Origin: Streptomyces sp. SPB162
Lineage (GTDB): Bacteria > Actinomycetota > Actinomycetes > Streptomycetales > Streptomycetaceae
Length of the DNA stretch: 64,000 nucleotides
Direction of reading: 5' to 3'
NCBI RefSeq assembly: GCF_029504575.1
Contig: NZ_JAQFII010000001.1
Span: forward strand, 2,640,501 to 2,704,500
The position numbers and the translations under genes were made by a program. The notes beneath the pieces are model-generated. The model saw nothing but the letters and a program-made list of their open reading frames with translations. It did no database searches and had not been told where the DNA came from. Each line of letters opens with the position of its first letter. Within the stretch, counting starts at the first letter, position 1. This document shows positions 1-8,006 of the stretch, piece by piece.

Positions 1-1618
1 GTACGGCGAGTCGTAAGGGTCGCGGCAGGAAGTCACGCCCATGTCCAGTTCGCCGGTGCGAATCTCCTCCGCCTGGTCGCGGGTCAGTCCGAGCGCGTCC
101 AGCGCCTCGGGTGCCTCCAGCTTTTCGGCCGCGTCCTCGTCCAGCACCACCGGGCCGGCCATCGCCTTGGCCAGCCATGCCTCCTGAGCCCGGTTGATGG
201 TGTGCCCAGCGATGACATGCAGCGTGGTGCCATGGGCGTAGTGGCCCTTGTAGGTCTGCACTGTGTGATCGTCGGCGATGTCGGAGACCGAGCCGCGAAA
301 GGCGATGGCCTTCTCCACCTTCACCGCCTTGCGCATCCGGCGCAGGTCATGCGGCAGGGAGATGTCCAGTCCTCGCTTGCGCAGCCAGTATCCGAACCGG
401 GACGCGTCCCCGCGGTGCCGGAACTGGTGGAAAGTCAACGGCTTGCGGGGATCTCCGCTGGCGCAGGCGAACAGCGGGTCCGTGCCGAACTGGTAGCGCT
501 CCCGGGCCGACTCGGTGACCGCCAAGAGCCGCCGCGTGATCTCGGCGACGTCCAGTGTGCCCGAACCGGAGTGCGCGGCCTGCTCGTTGGTGACGAACAC
601 CCGGTGCCGCACCCGGCGGGCCCGGCGCTTGACCAGAGTGAAGCGCACGCCGTTGCCGGTGAAATCCGCGTCGGCCGCACCCATGCCGGTGATCTCCTCG
701 GGAGCGTGCCCGGTCGCGGCGACCAGCAGCACCCGGAAGCACGTCAGGTCTTCCATGATCGGGTACAGCAGTGAGATCAGGGGCGGTGCCCAGCCGGATG
801 TAGACAGTCTTGGCCTCCGTCCCCTCTTTCGGGTCACCGCGCAGATTCGCCAGCTCCCACAGCTCGGGAGGCCAGTCTCGGCAGCGCGGCAGCATCTCGA
901 GGATTTCCAGCGGCGTCATGGCGTCGTTCGCCAGCGCCCACAGCAGGTTCGCCGGGTTCTGCCAGCCGTACTCGGCCGGGTGCCCCTCGGCCTCGGCCAG
1001 CATCTGCTGGCCTTGCTTCAGCCGCCCCTCCAGCGCACGCACCTCCGACCAGCCCAGGCGGATCAGCGCGCGCTTCTCCTCCCGGGTGAACTCATCGAGC
1101 TGACGGTTCTTGCCACCACGGACCCACGGTCCGCCGTCCAGCAGTCGCCGTACGGACTCGCCGGTGTCCACGTCCTCCCGGCCCACACGCAGGTCGATCA
1201 GAAGGCGCAGCTTGCCAGCCAGCGCTGAGGGACGCTTGGAGCCGGGCGCGAAACGCGGAGGAAGAGAGCGGACCCACTCCCGCACCAGGCGGGGCAGCTC
1301 CGGCGTGTCATCGGCCATCGAGATTCCCTCGGGCCGCTCGGCGTGCTCGTCCACCCACGTGGCGAACTGGAAGATCGAGGTGCGGTAGTCGGCCAGCGAG
1401 AAGTAGCTGCCGTTGCCCAGTGCCGCGTGGGCCTCCCACTCATCCGCCAGTTCGGCGACCAGCCTCGCGCACCGGTAGGTGGAGGGGTTGACGCGCAGGA
1501 TGGCCGTCTCGTTGGTCCGGCCGTATGGGGCGGTGAGTTCGCGCAGCCCGATCCGGGCCACAGCGGACTCGATGCGGGGAGCGGGGACCGCTTCGCGGTG
1601 TTCATGACGCAGGGGCAT
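1..1618 (-). CDS. Tyrosine recombinase/integrase, frameshifted and cut by the window edge
   Basis: Site-specific tyrosine recombinase, DNA strand exchange for a mobile element. The ATG at 1618 overlaps the stop of the next recombinase (ATGA), so the two are translationally coupled. The first frame reads well to VYIRLGTA near 785 and then turns into Arg/Pro-rich nonsense. Removing one base from the GGGG at 780-783 restores a frame reading LISLLYPIMEDLTCFRVLLV, then LPHDLRRMRKA (the HxxR box) and a downstream H..Y region (TYKGHYAHGTTLH), ending at the window edge with TSCRDPYDSPY. The conserved motifs lie after the shift, so the gene was functional until recently or the shift is a sequence error. 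The C-terminus lies outside the window. Confidence 0.75.
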
Positions 1619-3075
1619 CAGGCTGCCGTCCCATCCAGTGACAGGGCCCGCAGCGCGATGTCCGCATAGGTGGCTCCGTCGTGCTCACTCCACTCGCGGA
1701 AGGCGTCGTCAACGTAGTTCATGGGATCTTCCAGGTAGCGCAGATACGTATAGGTCGAGGACAGACGCTTGTGACCGAGTCGTCGCTGGACCACCAACAG
1801 CGGGTTGAAGGCCATGTGTTCGGCGGTCGTCGGCAAACCGCCGGCCCGAGCCCGATCGACGTCCCGCTCGCTCATCAGCCGCATCAGGTACTTCAGGAGC
1901 TGAAGGGCGTAGGTGTGGCGGGCGTCGTGAAAGCGCCACCGCTTGCGCGGCAGCGGCGGCGCTTCATGGTGTTCGGCGTGCGCACGCATCCGCAGCCATG
2001 CATCCCCGCGCAGCCGGTCCCAGGAGTTCGGGCCGAGCAGCTTGCCGCCCTGGCCGACGAACACCGCGAGGGGCTCCAGGCCCGCCTCGCCTTCCCGCAC
2101 CGTGATCCGCCGCAGAGCCGGGGACATCGCCGACATGGTGTACGTCCGCCGCACGCCCTCGTGGACGCCGTAGAGCTTCCCGCGCTCGGCATCCACGCGG
2201 TCGACTATGAACAACTCCGCCGCCTGCCGGGCCAGCGTGCGGGCGGCCTTGGCCACGGTCTCCGCGCGCTCCAAAAGGAAGTACATCTCCAGCGCTTCCA
2301 CGGCGGCGGCCGGCACGTACAGCTTGCGGGCCAGCTTGTACTTCGCGCATTCCTGGAGCTCGATCTCCAGGGACTCGCCGGGCTGACGCCAGCCCTCACC
2401 GACCTCCGGCATCAGAAGCGTTGACCACTCCTGTTTGCGCGCCCCCGTCAGCAGCGCGAACTCCAGACCCGCCTTGCCACGGTGTGGTGTGTGGCCGCGA
2501 AACGTTTCGTCAATCTCGGCTCCAGGCAACTGCCCTCCGAAGCCGACGTCCCGGAGGTACAGGTACTGCTCCACCGTCATGTGCCGGACCTGCATCTCAC
2601 GGACCATGCCCGAGCCCAGCGAACTTGGCCGGCCCCGGCGGACCCGCAGCGGCTTGCGCCGGAGATAGCCCTGGTCCACGAGGAAGGTATAGAGAAGGTT
2701 GATCACCACGGCCTCGGTGTCCCACGTCGCTCCGTCGACCGGTTCCTCCTGCAACTCCGTCCGCGAGCGCCGGTAGGCAACAAGGTCGGCTTCTGTCGCC
2801 CCCAGCAGACCCGTCTCGCGCTTCGTGAGGAACCCGTCAACGCGGCGGACGATGTAGGCGTACTTCCGCATCGTCTCCGGGTCGCGTCTCTCGTACGCCA
2901 TCGCCCGGAACCAGTGACAGACCGGCGCGACGGGCCGCATGTCCTCATCAAGGAAGAGCGGCATGCCGTCCGGGATCGACCGGTGCTCCAACAGGTCCCG
3001 CACCACATCAGCGGACGGACCTGTAGGCGGCGGCCATTGGCCGACCAGACGTTGATTGGTGAAAAAGAGGTGCAT
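1618..3075 (-). CDS. Tyrosine recombinase (site-specific integrase)
   Basis: Complete 485-residue tyrosine recombinase. Visible catalytic elements are Arg in LLTGARKQEW (about residue 212), HDARHTY (HxxR box, about 400), LGHKRLSSTYTYL with the second His and the probable Tyr nucleophile (about 445-452). The N-terminal half resembles a SAM-like/core-binding DNA-binding region but I cannot place it precisely. The ATG at 3075 is preceded by AGGAG with about 5 bases spacing. The gene lies 112 bases from the comEC junction and reads away from it, the usual arrangement of an integrase at the end of its element. The second recombinase follows by a 1-base (ATGA) overlap. Tandem recombinases like this resemble the recombinase-in-trio (RIT) class; a third member would lie left of the window. 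Confidence 0.85.
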   Translation of the reverse strand: MHLFFTNQRLVGQWPPPTGPSADVVRDLLEHRSIPDGMPLFLDEDMRPVAPVCHWFRAMAYERRDPETMRKYAYIVRRVDGFLTKRETGLLGATEADLVAYRRSRTELQEEPVDGATWDTEAVVINLLYTFLVDQGYLRRKPLRVRRGRPSSLGSGMVREMQVRHMTVEQYLYLRDVGFGGQLPGAEIDETFRGHTPHRGKAGLEFALLTGARKQEWSTLLMPEVGEGWRQPGESLEIELQECAKYKLARKLYVPAAAVEALEMYFLLERAETVAKAARTLARQAAELFIVDRVDAERGKLYGVHEGVRRTYTMSAMSPALRRITVREGEAGLEPLAVFVGQGGKLLGPNSWDRLRGDAWLRMRAHAEHHEAPPLPRKRWRFHDARHTYALQLLKYLMRLMSERDVDRARAGGLPTTAEHMAFNPLLVVQRRLGHKRLSSTYTYLRYLEDPMNYVDDAFREWSEHDGATYADIALRALSLDGTAA

Positions 3076-3187
3076 TCGCTCTCCTGAAACAGAATCGAAC
3101 CAAAGTGATAACTCGCGGCACTGACATCACGCGAATCACTCCCGAGGTACCGAGATCACGGGGTGAGACAGTTCAGAACCATGGGGA
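3076..3187. mobile_element. Terminal sequence of the recombinase element and its junction with comEC
   Basis: Non-coding end of the integrated element. The comEC frame is intact up to ..LTHF and then runs into FSPWF and a stop at 3173-3175. Element sequence therefore begins at about 3187-3190; it uses codons such as cat and is visibly richer in A+T than comEC. Three ATCAC words at about 3126, 3136 and 3154 may be arm-type recombinase sites, but this is a guess from spacing. The other end of the element and the 3' part of comEC would lie to the left of the window. Confidence 0.6.
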
Positions 3188-5236
3188 GAAGAAATGCGTC
3201 AGGATCAGCAACGCGACCGAGGTCACCCCCAGCGACCGCAGGCACCGGTCCGCGAGGGCCGGCTCCGGTCCGGCGTCGATGACGACGGCCGAGCCGCCCG
3301 CCGCGGACAGCACCAGCGAATCCCCTTGTCCCACATCGCACATGGCGAGCCGCCAGCCGGGCGGCGGCCAGCCCGTGATGACGCGCGGGAGCGATACGGG
3401 CCGCAGCACGGCGAGCAGCAGCAGGAGCGCGACGGCCGCGCAGAGCCAGGGCCGGGCGGTCAGCCGGCGGCCCGTGGCCACGACCGCCGCGGTGAGGGTG
3501 GCGAGCAGCAGGGCGCCGCCCCACCCGCCGGGCCAGCCGATCGCGGCGCCGGGCAGGGCCGCGCCCCGCCGGGCGATGCCCGCGATCCAGCCGGTGGGCC
3601 AGCCGGCCAGCCAGGCCGACCACTCGGCGGCCGGCATCGCGAACGGCGCGGCGGCCAGCGCCCCGAACCCGAGGACCGTGGCCGGCCCCACCGCCAGTTC
3701 CGCGAGCAGATTGCACGGGATCGCGACCAGGCTCACCTGCCCGGCGAGCACCACGATCACCGGAGCGCAGACGGCTTGCGCGGCGCCTGCCGCGCCGAGC
3801 GCCTCGGCCGCCCGCGCCGGTACCCCGCGGCGGCGCAGGGCCGCGCTCCAGCGCGGGGAGATCGTCAGCAGCGCGCCCGTGGCGAGCACGGAGAGCAGGA
3901 AGCCGTAGGAGCGGGCGAGCCAGGGATCGTAGAGGACGAGGAGCAGCACCGCCGCGGCCAGCGCCGGCAGCAGGGCGCGGCGGCGGCCGGTACCGATCGC
4001 CAGCAGTGTGATCAGACCGCAGGCGGCGGCCCGCAGCACGCTCGGGTCGGGACGGCAGACGATGACGAACGCGACGGTGAGCGCCCCACCGACCACGGCG
4101 GTCGCGCGCAGCGGGAGCCCGATCCGCGGGGCGAGCCCGCGTCGCTCCGCGCGGAGGGCGAGGCCGGGCGGACCGATGAGCAGCAGCAGGACGATGGTGA
4201 GGTTCGAACCGGAGACCGCCGTCAGATGGGTCAGATCCGTGGCTTCGAACGCCTCGCGCAGTTCGGGGGTGAGTCGGGAGGTGTCCCCGACGACGAGCCC
4301 GGGGAGCAGCGCCCGCGCGTCGGGCGGCAGCCCGTCCGTCGCCGCCCGCAGCCCGGCCCTGAGCCGGCCGGCGAAACGCTGCGTCGCGGTGGGCGGCGCG
4401 ATGACGCGGGGCGGCTCGCGCACCGACAGCACGGCCGCGCTCCGCTCACCCGGCCGCGCGGGCGGCGCGATCCGTGCGGTCACGGAGACGCGGGTGGAGG
4501 GCAGCAGTCCGAGCCATGGAGCACCGGACGGCGCGGATGCCCCTTCGCCTGCGGGAACGGGCCCGGCCGGGCGCGCGCCCCACCTGGATTCCGGTCCCGT
4601 GGGCCGTCCCGGCACCCGCATCGCCGAGGCGGCCGTCTCGGCGATGACCAGGACCGGGGTCCGGATCTCCGTGGTCACGCCGTGCGCGGTGACACGGACG
4701 GCGTCCGCCTCGACGAGCACGGCGTCCGGAGCGCGGGCCGCGCCCCGGACATGCGGGCGGATGGTCCGTGGATCGCCGGTGATCCGCAACTCGACGACCG
4801 CGCGGGCATGTTCGGCCGCCAGGGCAGGTAGCGGCCCCCGGTGACCGTCCGCCGCGTGCAGCGCGGCGACGGCCGTCGCCGCGGAAGCGCACAGCAGCGC
4901 GGTGGCGGTGGCCGCCGCCAGACCGGCGCCGCGCCGGCGCCCCCGCCCGGCCACCAGCAGCAGCGCCCCCAGGACCGCGATGCCCACCGCGGTCCAGGCC
5001 GCCGCACCTCCCGGAGTTCCCAGCGCGACCGCCGACGCGAGCCAGGCGGCGAGGGCCGGCGGCACGAGCCGCAGGTCCGTGGGCCCCTCCTGGCGCGGGT
5101 TGGACGCGCCGAGCGGCGACGCCGCCGACGCGTGCACCGCGGAACGCGCCACGGCACCGGCCGTACCGGCCCGGCGTCCCGGGGCCGCGCCGGGACCTGC
5201 CCGACCTGCCCGGGGACCCGCCCTGGGACCGGTCAT
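3173..5236 (-). pseudogene. comEC: comEC, DNA-uptake channel protein, truncated by element insertion
   Basis: ComEC/Rec2 family inner-membrane channel for single-stranded DNA uptake. The N-terminal membrane region, the competence domain (LLPGLVVGDTSRL, LTHLTAVSGSNLTIV, many hydrophobic helices) and the start of the C-terminal metallo-beta-lactamase-like domain (MCDVGQGDSLVL, VIDAGPEP) are present. The frame then stops in LILTHFFSPWF, where the family has the metal-binding LTHFHADHV. No other frame after the junction restores HADH, so this is an insertion and not a single-base error. The remnant is 687 residues and lacks most of the nuclease-like domain. It overlaps comEA by 4 bases (ATGA), as in an operon. 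Any remaining activity is unknown. Confidence 0.88.
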
Positions 5237-6219
5237 GGCTGCACCAGCGGCTTGAGGTCGGAGAAGCGGCGGTCACCGATGCCGGTCACGTCGCGGAGCT
5301 GGTCGACGGAGGCGAAGCCGCCGTGCTGGGCGCGGTAGTCGAGGATGTGCCGCGCCAGGACCGGCCCGACGCCGGGGAGGGTCTCCAACTGGGCGCTGGT
5401 CGCGGAGCTGAGGCTGATGGGACCGGCGGGCGCGCCACCGCCCGGTCCCGGGGCGGCGGCCGTGGGCGGCCCGCCGACGACGAGCTGCTCACCGTCGGTG
5501 AGCACCCGCGCGAGGTTCAGTGCGCTGGTGTCCGTCCCCGGCAGCGCCCCGCCCGCCGCCGCGAGGGCGTCGGCGACGCGCGATCCGGCGGGCAGCCGGA
5601 GCAGCCCGGGACGGCGGGCCTGGCCCGCGACGTCCACCGTCAGGACGGGCTTCGCCGTCACGACGGCCGCCGGCCCGAAACCCGACGGTCCGGAGCCGAC
5701 CGCCGCGGAGCCGGGCGCGGACCCCGGCCCCCGCAAGGAGGCCGGGGAGGCGCCGGGCGACGGCCCGTCGATCCGCGCCGGCGCCGAGACCGTTCGCGGG
5801 CGCCCGGTCCAGAAGTGCTGCACGGCGAAGCCGACGGCGACGGCCAGCACGACCAGCAGCGCGACGGCGGTCCTGAACTCCAGACCGCAGCGCACGTACA
5901 GCCAGCCGCGGAAAGCCCGTAACCGCTCGGCGGGGGTCAGTCGCAGCCGGACTCCGTCGCCCGGACCCGGGGTCGCCGCACCCGAAGCGCCGGGGTGCGG
6001 CGGGGCCGGATCCGGACCCGCCCTAAGGTTCGAGTCCGGTTCCGGGTCGGGGTCCGGAAGCAGGTCCGGTGGATCGAAGAGCGCGGCAGCACGCTCCCTC
6101 ACCGTCCCCTGGAGGTGCGGCAGGTGCGGCAGGTGCGGTGGGTGCTGAACGCCCCGATTGCCCTGGACGTGGCTGCGGCTGCGGCTGCGGCCGATCGCGG
6201 TGAGCGCTGTTGTTCCCAT
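5233..6219 (-). CDS. comEA: ComEA-like helix-hairpin-helix DNA-binding membrane protein
   Basis: 328-residue protein, first gene of the comEA-comEC operon. The order is a Pro/Asp-rich cytoplasmic N-terminus (including a short HLPHLPHLQ repeat), one membrane helix (FRTAVALLVVLAVAVGFAVQ, about 119-138), a Pro/Gly/Ala linker, an SLBB-like domain (VDVAGQARRPGLLRLPAGS) and a C-terminal double helix-hairpin-helix (LETLPGVGPVLARHILDYR, VTGIGDRRFSDLKPLV). In the family this binds DNA outside the membrane and hands it to ComEC. Since comEC is interrupted here, comEA may be an orphan. The ATG at 6219 has only a poor ribosome site; a later start before the membrane helix is possible. Confidence 0.85.
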   Translation of the reverse strand: MGTTALTAIGRSRSRSHVQGNRGVQHPPHLPHLPHLQGTVRERAAALFDPPDLLPDPDPEPDSNLRAGPDPAPPHPGASGAATPGPGDGVRLRLTPAERLRAFRGWLYVRCGLEFRTAVALLVVLAVAVGFAVQHFWTGRPRTVSAPARIDGPSPGASPASLRGPGSAPGSAAVGSGPSGFGPAAVVTAKPVLTVDVAGQARRPGLLRLPAGSRVADALAAAGGALPGTDTSALNLARVLTDGEQLVVGGPPTAAAPGPGGGAPAGPISLSSATSAQLETLPGVGPVLARHILDYRAQHGGFASVDQLRDVTGIGDRRFSDLKPLVQP

Positions 6220-6269
6220 ACCGCGAAACTAAGCGGGATCACCGCACAAAGATGATCACTGTCCGATCC

Positions 6270-6296
6270 TGTGGATAACCCACAGCCTGTGGACAA
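6270..6296 (-). promoter_or_regulatory. Pair of DnaA-box-like 9-mers upstream of comEA
   Basis: On the minus strand the sequence holds TTGTCCACA (6288-6296) and TTATCCACA (6270-6278), same orientation, 18 bases apart, each followed by GG. TTGTCCACA is the preferred Streptomyces DnaA box and TTATCCACA the classical one. They lie between degV and comEA, upstream of the comEA start at 6219, where they could affect transcription. Binding is inferred from the sequence match only. Confidence 0.55.
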
Positions 6297-6305
6297 CCCA
6301 CTCAC

Positions 6306-7151
6306 TCAACGCGGTGAGATCACCGCTCCGAGCAGCCCCGGCCCGGCGTGCGCTCCGATCACCGCGCCCACCTCGCCCACCACCAGCTCGTCCAGCCCCG
6401 GCACCCGCTCCCGCAGCCGTTCCGCCAGCGCCGCGGCGCGGTCGGCGGCGGCCAGGTGATGGACCGCGATGGCCACCCGCCGGCCACCCGCCCGCTCGAC
6501 GACGATCTCCTCCAGCCGCGTGATCGCCCGGGAGGCCGTACGGACCTTCTCCAGCGGCTCGATCCTGCCGTCGACCAGCTGCAGGATCGGCTTGACCGCC
6601 AGCGCCGACCCGAACAGCGCCTGCGCCGCTCCGATCCGGCCGCCCCGCCGCAGATAGTCCAGGGTGTCCACGTAGAAGAACGCCAGGGTGTCCGCGGCGC
6701 GCTTCTCCGCGGCGGCGACGACCTCGTCGGCCGTCCCCCCGGACCCGGCGGTCTCGGCCGCCGCCAGGACCGTGAAACCGAGCGCCATCGCGACCATGCC
6801 GGTGTCGACGACCCGTACGGGCACGGGCGCGTCGCGCGCGGCGACCAGCGCCGCGTCATAGGTGCCGGAGAACTCGGCGGACAGGTGGAGGGAGACGACC
6901 TGGTCGGCCCCCGCGTCCGCCGCGGCCCGGTAGCAGGCGGCGAACTCCGCAGGACCGGGCCGTGAGGTGGTCACCGAACGCCTGCGCTGCAGGGCCCTGG
7001 CGACCGCCTGGGCGGAGATCTCCGTCCCCTCTTCGAACGCCTCGTCGCCGATCACCACGGTCAGCGGAACGACGGTGATGCTGTGCCGGGCCAAAGCCTC
7101 CTGCGACAGGTAGGCAGTGGAATCCGTGACGATAGCGACATGCGGGGACAT
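6306..7151 (-). CDS. DegV family fatty-acid-binding protein
   Basis: 281 residues, the usual length for the DegV family, whose members bind a fatty acid (FakB type in Firmicutes). Family features seen are the N-terminal VAIVTDSTAYL, GTEIS, VTTSRPGP, the central VSLHLSAEFSGTYDAA, and FFYVDTLDYLRRGGRIGAA. In Firmicutes FakB presents fatty acids to the FakA kinase; the partner in this organism is not in the window. Upstream of it is a small membrane protein gene (7200-7808) on the same strand, 48 bases away; downstream is the DnaA-box region and comEA. The start chosen is the ATG at 7151, giving the standard N-terminus. Confidence 0.9.
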   Translation of the reverse strand: MSPHVAIVTDSTAYLSQEALARHSITVVPLTVVIGDEAFEEGTEISAQAVARALQRRRSVTTSRPGPAEFAACYRAAADAGADQVVSLHLSAEFSGTYDAALVAARDAPVPVRVVDTGMVAMALGFTVLAAAETAGSGGTADEVVAAAEKRAADTLAFFYVDTLDYLRRGGRIGAAQALFGSALAVKPILQLVDGRIEPLEKVRTASRAITRLEEIVVERAGGRRVAIAVHHLAAADRAAALAERLRERVPGLDELVVGEVGAVIGAHAGPGLLGAVISPR

Positions 7152-7199
7152 GTGCGGGAGGTTACCCGGGGCCCGGGCGTGGCGACAGTGCGGCCCGGG

Positions 7200-7808
7200 T
7201 CAAGATCGGCTGATGCGCTTCTGGTCGCCGATGGAGGCCGAGGAACCACCGGTCGGAAGCGTGGTCGGCGCCCAGTGCCGCAGCGCGCCCGCCTCGATGT
7301 CGATCTGCTGCGCCAGCGATGTCAGATCGTCGTCCGCGAACTGCCGCGCCCGGTCCTGCGCGGCCCAGCGCAGCGCGTCCGCGGAATGGGTGATCCGCTC
7401 GGTACGCTCGGCCAGCGACGGCAGCCGGTCGGCGATCCGCCCCTTGTCCGGCTCGCGCTCCAGCACCTTCAGCTCGGTGTCCAGCACGCGCGCGTGGTCG
7501 TTGAGCCGGGCGAGCAGGGAGGCCGCCTCGGACAGCGAGGCATCCTCGGCGGAGCCGGCGTCGAGTGCCCGGTAGGTGCTGTCGATGGAGGTACGCAGGG
7601 CCAGCCGGAGCTGCGCGAGCTCGCCGGCCGCCCCCATCAGCGTGTAGCGGCGGGCCTTGAGCGCGGTGTCCTCGACCACCCGGCGGGCCTGTGCGCTCCC
7701 GCGCTCCACGCCCCGCTTCACCGCTCGCACGGTCCGCACGGTGGCGACGGCGCCCACCGCCACGAACGACGCGAAGAGCAGCAGCAGCACAACGACGGCG
7801 ATATCCAC
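7200..7808 (-). CDS. Small membrane-anchored coiled-coil-type protein of unknown function
   Basis: The start is set at GTG 7808 because GGAGGAG lies 5 bases before it; the open frame extends upstream to 7961 but that part is low-complexity and lacks a ribosome site. The 202-residue product begins with a signal-anchor helix (VDIAVVVLLLLFASFVAVGAV), then a basic stretch and a long charged helical region rich in Ala, Leu, Glu and Arg (LARLNDHARVLDTELKVLER) that looks like a coiled coil. I do not recognise a named domain. It lies between leuS and degV on the same strand. The tail ends in a Ser/Arg-rich stretch. The membrane anchor is well supported; any function is unknown. Confidence 0.7.
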   Translation of the reverse strand: MDIAVVVLLLLFASFVAVGAVATVRTVRAVKRGVERGSAQARRVVEDTALKARRYTLMGAAGELAQLRLALRTSIDSTYRALDAGSAEDASLSEAASLLARLNDHARVLDTELKVLEREPDKGRIADRLPSLAERTERITHSADALRWAAQDRARQFADDDLTSLAQQIDIEAGALRHWAPTTLPTGGSSASIGDQKRISRS

Positions 7809-8006
7809 GGGTGCTCCTCCGGTCGAACGGGCGCGGGCAGCGGTATGGCCCGCACCGTCTACGGTAAACGCACCGGGCGGATCGGTGGTTCGATCAGAAC
7901 CCCCAATCCGCCCGTAAGGGAAACCCCTGGGTACTCGGCCGGCGCTACGCGCGGCACTCACCGGCGCCCAGCCGGTACTCAGCAGCCAGTCCTCAGCAGC
8001 CGGTAC

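Noticed and set aside
1..3187. A prophage
   Set aside because: Only recombinase genes are visible; no structural, lysis or replication genes occur in the window.
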